A stretch of 37,328 bases of DNA from Byssochlamys sp. IMV 00236 (GCA_001931875.2 MSJH02000086.1:1-37328); one strand, 5' to 3'; positions 20,994-32,406 are shown, counted from the stretch's first letter. Notes: generated from the letters alone by a model not told the origin. A program made the numbers and translations.

Positions 20994-21945
20994 ATGATGG
21001 CAAGTAATAAGGAAGAAGAACAGAGCATGGAATTGCCTTTGTTGAATGAAATAAAGAATACAAGCATAGACAATCTGTTCATGGTGTTTAACAACTTATA
21101 TTTCAGTAACCAACTTGTTGATGTAAAGGTTGAGTGGTCAAAAAGGATGGCCCGGTCGTAAATTTGCTTATACATCAAAGATACACCATTTTGCTTATAT
21201 ATAACAATAGAGCAGGTAGCTGCACAGGGACTTCAAACAATAGTTGTACTATTCGTCTCTTCGAGCCTTTGCTCAAGCTTAGACCAAAAAAGAACCTTAT
21301 AGAGACCTTGCTGGTAAGCAATGAAGAAGGAATAAAAAAAGTCATTCATTGATAGACTTAGCACGAAATGATTCATGCTTTACACTTTATCACACAAGTA
21401 CGTGATGGTTATGGTAAGAAATACGCATCTGTGTCAACTTATGACCTTTGACCCTTTGATCCAGATGGACATGGTCCTGCATTTCATAGAGAAGCCAAAC
21501 GTATTAACAGACTAGCCAAACTTAATATTACCGTTAGTCACAAGTAAGGAGCACCTCTTCTTTTTCGGCTGCAGTGACTGATATATCTTGCAGTTTCAAC
21601 AGTGAAGTAAAACGCTATCAAACACACGTCTGGAAATGTGATGTAAAGTCAAATGATTAAACGGTGTTCATATACTTATTTTATCAAACAGGGGCCATGT
21701 CAAATGAAATCGCCGTATTTTGGAATTATAAGACGATCAATCAACAGGTATATATTAAAGTGTTTTGCGTAACGCTTTTCTTTGTTCATTTCTTTTCTAG
21801 ATCACCACAACCAGCAGATGCTTGGTATTCAGAACATCAAAGAACATGTGGAGGTAACTTTATCAAGATTGCTGAACCTGACAAGAAACAGACAAAGGTC
21901 AAAAGAGGTCCTCTTGATGACTACGTTACAAGAAGCCAAAAGTAA
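20994..21945 (+). CDS. SprT-like zinc metalloprotease domain protein
   Basis: Seven exons: 20994-21154, 21211-21313, 21362-21413, 21465-21543, 21594-21642, 21692-21747, 21801-21945; 214 residues. The SprT core is intact: LFMVFNNLYFSNQL, then IRLFEPLLKLRPKKNLIETLL leading into HEMIH (residues 89-93, zinc ligands and catalytic Glu) and DGHGPAFH with the third His (108). A zinc-ribbon follows (KCDGPC and TCGGNF). Without splicing, stops follow at several junctions, so the exon model is well constrained. Spartan/SprT-like proteins digest DNA-protein crosslinks. I see no clear PIP box, VCP-binding or UBZ tail, so it resembles the short SprT form more than full SPRTN. A second ATG follows the first directly. 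Confidence 0.9.
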
Positions 21946-22142
21946 AGTAATCAACAATTAACATAGTTTCAAGTTTTTTCTTTTATGAGTTCTTTATATG
22001 TGTTTATTTACAAATAGAAAATATGCAACAAGTTCTATCAAAACTAATAAATTTTTTTTTTTTTTTACTCCATATCCATTTCAACATCCTCCTTCTATTT
22101 AGAACAAAAAGTATATTAGTATTAGTTTTATACATGTGTGTA

Positions 22143-23561
22143 TCAATTGTTTACCTCAATCCGGCGTGCACCAAATTCTACATCAGCAGCAGGCAGTGGT
22201 TTAGGCTGTCTGATTTCCCTAATAGGAGGTGTGCTCAAGACGGCAGCAGCAGTCGTAGGCTGGGGTATGCAGTATTGAGAATGGACATAGGGCAATGGCC
22301 AAGAACGTGTCGTACGGGTGGGTCCATCTGCATTGACCAAGACGGTACCCTTGAATTGAGCAACAACGTCTGAGTTCAGCTTAGATCGCATCACGGGGTG
22401 AGCAGTAACTAATTCATGTTGGAGCAAGGACTGAAGACCGAGACGACTAGCATTGCTGGACAATGCGCGTGTCGCAAACGGGAATACAGTGTGATTGGCA
22501 TTGACTTCGGCATAAGCAAGGCGTGCTGACTTCATCTTGAGCTGATATGTCTTGTTGACATCTCTTTGATACACAAAAGGTTTAAAATCTGTATTCTTCA
22601 CTTGTCCGTCACCTGTGGTCAAGACAATGTTCATCTGATACACCTGGTTGGCTTCGATCTCAAAGTCATATTTTTCCAATTCTGATACAATCAAATCGTC
22701 CAAGAAACGGTTTTCAATGTCCTTTCCTGCACGCAAAACAAATCGCTTCATGGGCGAAGAAAAGGTTCCTTCAACAGGCTGGCATCGGAAATAGGCTGCA
22801 ATTTCGGTAATCACGCGCGTGATTTCAGATGCCTAGTATACATTGTTAATTCTTTTTTTCCTTACTTCATGCATATATCACTGTTTACCTTGACACCAGG
22901 ACGAAGCATGCGACAGGCAGCTTCATATGCAAAGTAGGTAGCACAGATCACATCGGCTGCCTTGCCAGTGACAGGCTGTTGCTTATTCTCGGTCACAACG
23001 ATTGTGTGGGCAGCAGTAGCGATGTATCCGTCAATGTGTACACCTAATTCACTATAGTTTTGACATTAGTAAAACAAATCAAGAGAATCTCAAAATGATC
23101 TTACACTTTAACAACATCTCCAGCCTTCAAATAGACATCGTTTTCAGCAAGTGGAGAAAAGTATTGAATATAGTTATTCAAGGAAACACAGGTGGGGACA
23201 GCAACACCTCTGTCTGCGGACTTGAACATGTTTTCTGTCTATTTCAAAATGAGTTTTCTTCCCTCTTTATCTTTTCAATATTGAAAACACTTACATATTT
23301 GTTGATCAGGTCATCACCATATTGACATAGATCGCAGACTGAGACACCTACTTGAGCTCTTTCAAGAACGAGTGGAAGGGTAACTATTAAAGAAAAGGAT
23401 GTTTATGATCAAGTTGTATAGATTGGGTTTTTGTTATAGTTACCATTGACAACATCAGCAGCAAGTTGATATTTCTCCAAGACTTTAGGATTAGTGATGG
23501 TATTATCTGCTTCGAATTTAGAAGCAGGGTAGCTGACAGCTATTTCCATGTTGGTTGCCAT
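22143..23561 (-). CDS. PA2G4/EBP1-like protein (non-catalytic methionine-aminopeptidase fold)
   Basis: Complement of join 22143-22832, 22889-23051, 23105-23238, 23295-23383, 23444-23561, giving 397 residues. The M24 pita-bread fold is recognisable: VSVCDLCQYGDDLINK, RGVAVPTCVSLNNYIQYFSP, GDVVKVELGVHIDGYIATAAHT, a long C-terminal half with FPFATRALSSNASRLGL, and VAQFKGTVLVNADGP. This matches the EBP1/PA2G4 (Cdb4/p42) family, which binds ribosomes and RNA and has lost metal-dependent peptidase activity. The start chosen is ATG 23561 (MATNMEIAVSYPASK); the frame upstream is a low-complexity leader. The gene lies 134 bases downstream of the acid-sphingomyelinase-like stop on the same strand and converges with the SprT-like gene, with 197 bases between the stops. 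Confidence 0.93.
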
Positions 23562-23694
23562 CGTGTGTTCTAATAGTAAGAGTAATAACAAAAAAAAATA
23601 AAATTTTGAGGTTTTGGTATCTGAAAAAGCCACTTGCTGAGTTTATACTTTTGACAGACATTCAGGAGTGAATGAAATATATATCAGTCTTTCT

Positions 23695-26038
23695 TTATTG
23701 AGAAAATATATTCAGACCACAGAGATGCATTTCAGTCTTTTGTCTCTTTTGTTCAGGCTCAAACACGTCAGAGTCATAATCACATCGATGCTCAGAGTTA
23801 CCAGCACGAATGTTACAAATAGCCTTTCTCTTGCACTCGTCGTCACATTCTCGTGCTATAGGAGATGATTTGGTAGTAAAACGACGGTACTTTTCAAACG
23901 TATCTGTATCATCATCCTCCATATCTACTGTGACATTATGCCACCAAGCTGGAGTCAATGGAGAAGTAGAGGATGCGAGTCGAGCACGGCTTGAGCTATA
24001 GGCCTCTCTCGCAGAGTACTCCACATGCCAATTCTACATGTAGTTTAATAAGAAAGAAAGAAAGAAAAAAAGAACTAAGCTTATGAGTTGACTTACAGGT
24101 TCATTATTCAAATCAGTGGCCTTGTATAAATCAGCTGAATACGTAATAGAATCGATAATTTCAAAAGTCTTTGTATCCACCTTGTATACTCTGATGACTA
24201 ATGAATACATATTCATACCAAAGAAGTTAAAGTTTTTACCTGAAACCCGGGTTAAGGTTTAAGAAAGGTGTGATGGAAGGACCAATGTATCCAACAGAGA
24301 TAGCATTCTCTGCAGTTTGCTCTTTTCCGTTTTTATAAAATATTGACAGCTCATCTCTATATATGATTTAATTAGTAACAAGCAAAAGAAAAAGTACAAT
24401 CTTGTCGTCATACTTGTGCGTGTGACCAAAGAACTGAGCAGAAATGATATGAGAGTATCTCTCGATGATTTGAGAATAGTAATTTGAGTAGTCATGGAAA
24501 CATGTGTTGTCGCCAGGCGCAATATGACCAATGATCCATACACGTTCACCATTATCCTCTGCATCCTGAAGCTCATTGATTAACCAAGCAAAGATGCCAT
24601 TGGGATCCTTTTGAGATTGTAAACATCTAGAGTCTGTTTGCTATTTTCAATTGACTTACCTTGTCCACTGGTTGTTGATAAAGCCACCAGTTGAGAGTGT
24701 AGCAAAAATTTGTGTTTAAGCTAATTAACTTTAAGCCACGGATGGGTCTTGCTGAGTAGCTTCCAGTGTTTTCTTCAACAGAAGGATGAGACAAGGGAGA
24801 TAACCAGCCTTGCCAGTTCTTTGATAATGCTCTATAGAGCCACTTCAGGTCGAGAAACTTCTTTTCAAAAGGTATGGTTGAGTGTCTTAAGGGGAAGTTA
24901 TTAGTGGGCGCTGATTCATGGTTACCCACGGCAGGGTAGAGCATAGAGTTGACTAATAGTGGGGAGTCAAAGTAGTCATGAAGTATACGGTACGTTTCAT
25001 CTTGGATCAGCTTAGTCTTGATGAATGGCAAGGTAGACCAAACCTCGTGAGGAGGGATATCACCCGTTAGAATGCCAAATTTGATATCAGGCTCTGCTGT
25101 AGAAATGAAACGCAGCATGGATTCAATCAGGCTCAGTGGGGTGTCGCAGCCGTATTCACCTAGGAAAAAATAACGGAAAGTTTAGCCTATGAGATTCAAG
25201 AGATAAGCTCCAGTTCTTACCCCACATAGAAGCTCGTTTTGTGATATTGGTATAATCAGTGTATGCAGGTCTACAGCAAATAGGTTTAGTGCACTTGGCT
25301 TCTGCTCCAGCCTATAAGGGATGAGTATGCAATTTATATTGTTATTTTACAGCTTACTTGATAATCAAGGTCGATATGCCAATCGCTGAGCTGCAGGACA
25401 GTAAATGTCTGACCATTTGATTTTATTGGTTCCTGCTTAAGCTCAGGTTTAGGTTTCGGAAATGTGATATTCCATTGTTCAACCTCTGAATGAAGGGCAT
25501 AAATACAGATATATATACGCTATAAAGTACTTGATATACCTGGATAGGGACAAGAGTTGAGGATGGCAGCACATGCAAGATGTCCATCTCTTCCGGATAT
25601 ATCCATAGTCTATAATAAAATATAAATAAAACATCATTTTTTAATCTTATCAACCTACCGGAATTACTTTTCGGATAATGGGTGCTTGCTCTCTGATGAC
25701 TCCTTCACACTATGATGATTTAATCCGTGTGCCTGTGATCACTTTATGATTCTACTTACGACATCATCATCTACTTTATTTGTTCTTTTACACATTTTTG
25801 TTAAAGTAGAGATTAAAAATGCTTCAGAGAATACAGACATCTTTTTTAATATTTGTAAAAGTGATATACAACTACTGCATGAGGTTGCAATAGAATCCGT
25901 TTCAATTAATGTCTCAGTAAGCTCATTTGCCTTTTCTTGTTGTATTGAAATATCAAAAGAGTTGATCACCCTTTGTTGTTCCTGTTGTGCAATGATATTT
26001 GTAAAGTAAAATAAAAAGATAAATATCCACTTTTTCAT
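23695..26038 (-). CDS. Acid sphingomyelinase-like phosphodiesterase with saposin-B domain
   Basis: Complement of ten exons: 23695-24033, 24097-24190, 24240-24356, 24414-24607, 24660-25159, 25221-25311, 25358-25485, 25540-25609, 25659-25709, 25760-26038; 620 residues. It has an N-terminal signal peptide (KKWIFIFLFYFTNIIA), a saposin-B domain with paired Cys (about 50-130), then the calcineurin-like phosphoesterase core. Metal-binding motifs are complete: LSDWHID (D168, H170), LTGDIPPHE, AVGNHES, IIGHIAPGD and FFGHTH. The Cys-rich tail CDDECKRKAIC is also typical. Members are secreted or lysosomal and hydrolyse sphingomyelin or related phosphodiesters; which substrate is used here cannot be told. 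Every intron junction restores conserved sequence. The upstream 315 bases are shared with the divergent U2B'' gene. Confidence 0.94.
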
Positions 26039-26353
26039 GATTAAAAAAATAAAAAATAAAATAAAGGAATAATAATTTATGCCTTTTTATACGTAATTTG
26101 CATCATTGCATCTAAAATCGGAAATTGTCATTTGAACAAGAAATACACAAAAAAAGAAAAACTTGATTCATATCTTTCACTCATTTTGATAGGCAAATAG
26201 TATCACTCGTAACTATAACAACACACACCTCCTCTTTTCCTTTTCGTCTTGTTGCCAAACTGTGAGTTGTGACTTTGACGGAACCATAATTTTTTTACTG
26301 GATTATTTTACACTTTTTTTATTTTTTATTTTTTCTTTGTTATTCTTTATACA
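26039..26353. other. Shared divergent promoter region
   Basis: 315 bases between the acid-sphingomyelinase-like ATG (minus) and the U2B''-type ATG (plus). It is A-rich on the left and T-rich on the right, each oriented as a pyrimidine-rich leader for its own gene. No further motif stands out. Confidence 0.55.
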
Positions 26354-26903
26354 ATGAGTTCCATAGATCCCAGCCAAACTTTATATATAAGAAATATCAA
26401 AGGACGCGCCAATGTTGAAGGTGAATATATGCTGTATGCATAATATAGTATAACAAAAAGAGAGACTTACAGATTACAATTATAGAAATTCGAGCTTGTT
26501 TATATGGACTATTTTCAACTTATGGCTCAATCTTGGAAATTGTCACAAAGAAATCCGAGAAAATGCGTGAACAGGCGTTCGTTGTATATAGTAATATTGC
26601 TTCTGCTACTACTGCCAAGCGAGGTTTAACAGGATTCAACTTTTTGGGATATCCTCTTGTGAGTCTATGTTGTATATATATATATATACACGTTGTACCA
26701 TGCTAAATACATTTGTTTAGGAAATCGAGTATGCAAAGACAAAATCAGATGCAGTTGCAAAACTAGACGGCACTTATAAATTAAGGATATTTGACACTTC
26801 ATCAAAACGTGCAGCTGAAGATCAACTAGAAGGAAATAATGCAAAAATGACAAAACATGACGATGATGAAGATGACAGTGATGATGATGATGATCACGCG
26901 TAG
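26354..26903 (+). CDS. U2 snRNP B''/SNF-type single-RRM protein with acidic tail
   Basis: Join 26354-26420, 26486-26658, 26721-26903, giving 140 residues. The RRM shows RNP2 (LYIRNI) and RNP1 (REQAFVVY), plus IRACLYGLFSTYGSILEIV and the U1A/U2B'' hallmark region ending in GYPLEIEYAKTKSDA. It should bind U2 snRNA hairpin IV with U2A'. Unlike animal U2B'' there is only one RRM, as in yeast Msl1. The C-terminus is a run of Asp (DDDEDDSDDDDDH) encoded by GAT repeats, directly followed after the stop by a GAAA microsatellite. Intron 2 has a (TA)n stretch. A U1A-like role is possible, but the single-RRM form fits U2B'' best. Confidence 0.88.
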
Positions 26904-26942
26904 AGAAAGAAAGAAAGAAAGAAAGAAAGAGAGAAAGAAAAA
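26904..26942. repeat. GAAA microsatellite
   Basis: A tract of about nine GAAA units with one GAGA interruption starts right after the U2B''-type stop codon and lies in the presumed 3' UTR. Confidence 0.85.
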
Positions 26943-27254
26943 AGGAAAATTAATTGATAATAAAATCCTTATTTTATTATAGAAAAACAAAAAGAAAAGA
27001 AACAAAAAAAAAAATACCAATATACATATATATGTGTGTGTATTGTTGTATCGATGGCGTATTAATTTCGAATCAAAGGGGAAAAAAGAGGAGCATTTTG
27101 AATTGAGTTGTTACAACATCTCAATATAAAGGACATTCCATATACTTTTGTCCTAAAGCGGGGCTTCCTGCAGAACATCAAGTACAACAATAGTACAAAA
27201 TAAAAGAGCGCCCCTTCTTTTTTTTTGTCTTTTTTTTTTTTTACATCTTTTTGT

Positions 27255-28411
27255 ATGCCTTCATATTTAGTTATTGGTGGCAACGGCTTCCTTGGCCAGC
27301 ATGTTCAGGAACAGATTCGCCTTCGTAATGATGGTTCAACCATTTCTGTTTTTGATATTTCTGAGCCCAGAGACCCCAAACCAGACGTAAAGTACTTTGT
27401 AGGCGACCTTCGCAAGTTTGAAGATGTCTACAACGCACTTGAAGGGATCACAGCTGTCATCCATACCGCCTCTCCACAACATGTAGCCTCTAGCAATCCT
27501 CCTCGTGATCTTTACTTTTCCATCAACGTTGACGGAACACGCAATGTCATCAACGCATGTCAAGAAAGAGGAATCAAGGTACTTGTTGTCACAAGTTCAG
27601 GAAGTGTGATCTCTACTGGTGAACCCATGATGAACGTGGATGAAAGTACGCCTTATCCAGCTACGCCTATCGATGTCTATACAGAATCTAAAGTAAGTCG
27701 CATATGTACAAAAAAGTATACAGTCATTGACCAGAACCGCATCAGATGGAGTGTGAAAAGGTCGTCCTGAAGGCCAATGGTGAAAAAGGATTGCTGACTT
27801 GCACTATCCGCCCGTCTGCTATCTTTGGACCTGGCGATCGACAAATGATTCCAGGTATGATCGAAGTCTGTCAGCGTAAGCAGCATCGTTTCCAGATCGG
27901 CAATAACCAGTCTTTGATGGATTTTACCTATGTTGGTAATGTTGCCTATGCTCACGTCCTGGCTGCAGAGAAACTCGCTATTCCCGACTCAGGAGCAGCA
28001 GGCCAAGCATTCAACTTGACAAATGGTACACCTATACCCTTCTGGGACTTTGCTTCCCGTGTCTGGGCTGTCTATGGATGTTATATACCCAATAACAAAA
28101 AGATCATCTTATCCAAGGGTGCTAGCTCAGTCATTGCAGTAATTAGTGAGACGATATACAACATCAAACTTATGTTCTGGGATAAAAGTCAAGTCAAAGA
28201 AGGCTTATCTCGCGCCAGAATTAAGCAAGCCATGTCTTCTCGATACTTTAATATCAATAAAGCAAGAACTATTCTCGGTTATGAACCCCAGATTGGCTTA
28301 GATGAAGGCATCAAATTGAGTGTAGCTGTAAGTAATAACAGAAATATACGTCGATGGTATTCTCATCTATCTTTCTTTCTTTCTTAGTGGTTTAAGGAAC
28401 ATCAAACATAA
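27255..28411 (+). CDS. Erg26-like sterol-4-alpha-carboxylate 3-dehydrogenase (decarboxylating)
   Basis: Join 27255-27692, 27746-28327, 28388-28411, giving 347 residues, close to yeast Erg26. It is an extended SDR of the 3-beta-HSD group: a Rossmann motif G8-x-x-G11-x-x-G14 (GGNGFLG), DISEP for the nucleotide, a conserved Asp (GDLRK), and the catalytic YTESK (142-146) right at the exon 1-2 junction. IRPSAIFGPGD and FNLTNGTPIPFWDF are typical of the NSDHL/Erg26 subgroup. In ergosterol synthesis it oxidises and decarboxylates the C4-carboxysterol, together with Erg25 and Erg27. The last exon codes for only seven residues (WFKEHQT). The stop is just 39 bases from the convergent RPB3 stop. A generic 3-beta-HSD is the alternative. 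Confidence 0.9.
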
Positions 28412-28450
28412 AAAAAAGAAACACTTTTATACAATTATACATAAAACTTT

Positions 28451-29731
28451 TTAATAATTATTCCAAGCATTTGGATTTTCTTGTTCCTTCATTTCTACTT
28501 CTTCTTGTATTTGCATCTGTACATAAGCCAATTTATCGACTAGTGTTTTCATTGCCATCGTTACCACTTCTTCTGGTGCTAAGGAACCGACGGTCTAATA
28601 GTTACGCGTATATAAATGAGTTCTATCATACAAGCCAATATAAACACACAAACGTACCTCTGCTTCAAAGTAAAATTTATCAGGTTTTGCATTGTAATCG
28701 AAAGCTGATTCATATAGTTATTATCAAATGCTACCTTTCATATCATCAAGACTTACGCGCATCTTTATCAGGGGGTGCTTCATATTGTGCATTTTTACTT
28801 AACGGCCTATATACACACATATTGAATTGTCTTTCTCTCTTTCAAAGCATCCAAGTGACTTACCATTCTTCTTCTGTTTCTTCAAACCAATATGTTGTAT
28901 GTCTCAATTTATTATAAGGATCATATTCAAAAGCAACACCACTCACTGGACTCCACTTAGCATGTTCTTTCGCCACACCCTATATTTCCCCCTTCATTGT
29001 CAGTCTATATGTCTCTGTTTTGTTGTATATGAACTTTACTTTTTTTGCAATACACTTCAACTTCAATTCGTGGCCTTTACGTAGTTTAACTAAGAGTACA
29101 CCAGAATCGTCCTTGTCTAATCTACATCAGTCTTACTTTTTCGCTTTTGCCTCTATTGTTACTTACCTTGGAGTACTGGTGTGAATGAAGGGTTTGTTGA
29201 TATAAGATCTCGTGTTGTTACATCCTTGGTTCTATCATCAGTGCATTTGACATGCAATGTTAATTCTACAGAACACTCTGGGCAGTATTGAGAACAAGTA
29301 CAATCCTAACACGAGTTAGCAAGACAATATTTAGATTAAAAGAAAAACTTACTCTAGTATATCGTAATTTATCCACATCTCTACTGTCAATAGGAACCAT
29401 TCCAAGTCGATGAGCGATGAATTCATCAGCCAGTACAGTTGTATTCGTTTCAATTTCTACCATGTCAATAGCTATTTTACATGAATCAGTTGATATAACT
29501 AAAAGGAGTGAGATCTTTTTCAATTACCAACTGTGGGTACTTCTGCAATCATAACTCGACGAAGTGCATTTGCAACACTGCCCAAAAGATTATTAGTAAG
29601 CTTTCAGGAATTATTCGTTCTGCGGTTTACCTCAAATCAGTGTCGCTTAAAATAAAGTTGATACGATCCTTGGTAAGCTCCCTTATGGTAATACTTGGCC
29701 CACTGAGACCATAAGAGCTTCCAATATCCAT
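28451..29731 (-). CDS. RPB3: RNA polymerase II subunit RPB3
   Basis: Complement of nine exons: 28451-28594, 28658-28704, 28757-28806, 28864-28979, 29040-29116, 29167-29305, 29353-29471, 29528-29577, 29631-29731; 280 residues. It shows the alpha-like assembly domain ([37 protein letters not shown], then [15 protein letters not shown]), the RPB3 zinc loop [10 protein letters not shown], and [19 protein letters not shown]. The C-terminal helix [15 protein letters not shown] is for pairing with RPB11. All introns are 50-63 bases. It is the second half of a tail-to-tail pair with the Erg26-like gene and lies downstream of DCP1 on the same strand. Confidence 0.96.
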
Positions 29732-30172
29732 TATGTGTGTAATTAAAGAAATAGAGAAGAAAAGAAAAGAGAAAAAAAAAAGTGTCAGTTTTCTTTTTTT
29801 TTTTGGTAAAGAAAAAAAACTGTTTAAATGCCGCCGACTGCACACAAACAAAGAAGGGGAAGGAAGTTATGCCGAAATGAAGACAAAAGATGTGAGACAC
29901 CCTCCTCTTGGTGTAGATATTTCATTTAGATCTTTTGACTCGCCCCAAAAAAAGATGTATATATCATTCTAAACATAAAGAATCTCTAATACACAGCACC
30001 ATAGACAAATGTATTTCACTTTGGGACAATCACTTTTAATATTTACCGTTCTCACTGTAACGGCAATACTCATAATTGTAGATCGTCAATATATGATCTC
30101 GGTTTGACTGGAATCATTGATGATACCGTAAAGGATGAGAAGAAAATACGCGTGATAAAGTTTATCTTTTTA
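29732..30172. other. RPB3 promoter and DCP1 3' flank
   Basis: 440 bases between the RPB3 ATG and the DCP1 stop, both minus strand. It contains an A/T homopolymer-rich stretch (29755-29820) next to the RPB3 start. A 79-codon plus-strand frame here has no family likeness. No further gene is seen. Confidence 0.55.
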
Positions 30173-31411
30173 TTAGAAAGGAGGAGGAACCATTTGAGCC
30201 TTATAAGATTCATAAAGAGAATCAAGGAGTAAGGGATCTCGCTAAATAAAAAGATGTGTCAAGAAAACAATATAACAGAATCTATTTCACGCGTTTTTAC
30301 CTGTATCATATGAAGCACTTGTTGAATGAATTCGGGTTTTGATAACGGCCGTCCATTGAACCTTCTGGCAATTTCAGGCTGCATTAAGCTCATGAGTTGG
30401 TGTTGTGGTAACAATGGTTGCTGTGGAGGTATAGGAGGAGGCACAGGCGGCGTAATACCATTCTGAAGCACCTGTAATAAAGATAAATTTCTAGCGTTTG
30501 GAACTGGAGGTGCTGTTGGAGGTTGTGGTGTCATGGTTGGTACTATGAGGTTAACAGGGGGTTTCTGTTGTTGCTGTTCGGATGGTTCCGGTACCCGTCT
30601 CAGTTCATTTTCTGGATGTGTTTGTATGCTTGCCTTCTTCAAGAGACCTAGTAAGTCGGTCGTTTGCTTTGGAGAATTCTGCTGTATAGGCTGTTGTTGT
30701 TGCTTTTCAGGAATAGGTGTGCTTTTGGTTGAGCCTCTCTTTAGCATTTCGAGTATATCTACTTTTGGTTCTGGTTGTTGCTGTTGCTTCTTTGGCGTTG
30801 CAGGTAAGTTCTTGATACCTTCGTGTAGCCTATATAAAACCATGAGATTTTCACAAGCCCTGGCTGCTCATTACTACATTACTTTTGAACTTTTGCCAAA
30901 ATACGTTCTCTATCTTTTTTCTCGAATAACCATATAGCACACGCTTCTCCTAAAGAACTATGATATAAACAACAATAGCGACAATATCAATAGTAGAACT
31001 AACCTTCTGTTGTCTGATAGATGATAAACTCGTCTGTCAAGTTTATGTCTTCAAAGTCTGTCAAGTTTAAGCAATAGTTTTCGATAGATAATCTGTTCAA
31101 GATGTATAGACTGAAATAAGGATGACATTTCCTAAACAGTTGTCAATAACAGGGCTGCTTCCCATATAACCAACTTACCCTTTTGTTAGAAACATGACAC
31201 CTTCATAACCCAGTTTTTCCTTTTACATGATTAGAAACTCAATAACACAAGTTGCCATTATGTGTGTGTATTATGCCCGTACCCAACTTTTTTTCTCAAT
31301 GTCAAATTTATAAACTACTGCATGTGCTGATTGGTCCAGAATATCAGTGATGTTTGGGTCGTGTCGTTTTAAAACTTCCAAGTTTAACTTCTTGCGTGCA
31401 ACAAGGTCCAT
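30173..31411 (-). CDS. DCP1: mRNA-decapping enzyme subunit 1
   Basis: Complement of join 30173-30241, 30301-30829, 30883-30949, 31004-31131, 31179-31219, 31283-31411, giving 320 residues. The N-terminal EVH1 fold (about 1-125) reads MDLVARKKLNLEVLKRHDP, EGVMFLTK, FSLYILNRLS and IWLFEKKDRERILAKV, as in Dcp1. It activates the Dcp2 decapping enzyme in cytoplasmic P-bodies. The linker (125-260) is Pro/Gln-rich with three poly-Gln tracts and three similar nine-residue motifs (146-154, 180-188, 238-246). The C-terminus (about 280-315: LSKPEFIQQVLHMIQ then RDPLLLDSLYESYKA) resembles the Dcp1 C-terminal trimerization helix. That trailing domain is more typical of animal Dcp1 than of baker's yeast Dcp1. 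Confidence 0.92.
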
Positions 31412-31493
31412 CGTTCGTTTTAATTACAAAAAGATAAAAAAAGTAACCCTCTTTTATTATTTCTGCAAAAGGTGTCCCTTTCAAAATACATTA

Positions 31494-31499
31494 CACGTG
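31494..31499 (-). promoter_or_regulatory. CACGTG box upstream of DCP1
   Basis: The palindrome CACGTG (in CACGTGAC on the plus strand) lies 83 bases upstream of the DCP1 ATG, a position similar to those in the bZIP and Hog1 promoters. Confidence 0.4.
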
Positions 31500-31678
31500 A
31501 CTCTCTTATGCCTCTGACGCATTTGAAGTTGTGAAAAAAAAAAAAAAAAATTATGCAGATATTTCCACGTAACCCTTGTTACCATCCCTATGGTAACAGC
31601 ATGATCTTCTTTATTGTAGCTTTTATGTATATGGTGGCATGAATAAATCAAAGTTCTTCTTTTTTAAAACTCTCTTTA

Positions 31679-32302
31679 TTATTCTGGTTTGATGAATCCC
31701 ATCTTGGATTGTTTCCTTGGTTGATCATCTGTGTCCTTTGCTTTTCTCTTTTTGGATTTCTTCTTTACTGATCGAATAGATGCCATATCACTTATAAATG
31801 CCTTTTCAGACGCTTCCTGTGCTTCTTCTTGTTCGCGTTCACGATTCTCTCTTTCTGCTGCTTTTCTCTCTTCATCATTTTTCTACATTAATAAAAAAGG
31901 GTGAGTTTTATCGTTATTATTGTTATTTGGTAGCGGTCTACCTCGATTTGCTTATTGAAACTTTTGAATGACTTTCTTCCTACGGTTGCGTCTGCTGTAA
32001 AGGCAAGATAACTAGGCTGATATTCTATTTGGATTTTACTATCAATGTGTGAAAAACATAAACATGCTAGAGTTGCTATTACTTTACGGTTTCTGTATTT
32101 CTATATCCTTTGTGTCCAACACCCATTCAGCTTCTGAAATCACTCTTTTGCGTTCTCTTTCTAGTTGCTCTTGTACTTCCTTTTCAAGAGATCTTTGCAT
32201 AAACTAAGACATCGTCAGCTCAATGTTGTTGTTCTTATGTGACCTTTCTACCTTCATTCCCAACAGTCTACTTGATGGTTTCTTGGGTTCTTTTTTTTCC
32301 AT
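31679..32302 (-). CDS. MPP6: M-phase phosphoprotein 6 (nuclear exosome cofactor)
   Basis: Complement of join 31679-31882, 31942-32038, 32088-32203, 32252-32302, giving 155 residues, close to human MPHOSPH6. Family hallmarks are LLGMKFMQRSLEKE near the N-terminus, ERKRVISEAEWVL, GRKSFKSFNKQIEK in the middle, and a Lys-rich C-terminus ending SKMGFIKPE. Mpp6 binds the exosome subunit Rrp40 and links it to Mtr4 in nuclear RNA processing. The acceptor chosen for exon 3 (32039-32040) is the one that keeps the frame open; a nearby AG (about 14 bases downstream) gives an immediate stop. It is tandem with DCP1. Confidence 0.9.
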
Positions 32303-32406
32303 AATGATTGATTAAAGATGGTGTATGCTGTAGACAAAAATTTTTAAAAGGGTCCTTATTCTTTATGTTCGTGTCTGAGGCGAGTCACTCTGTACCTAAA
32401 ATAAAA

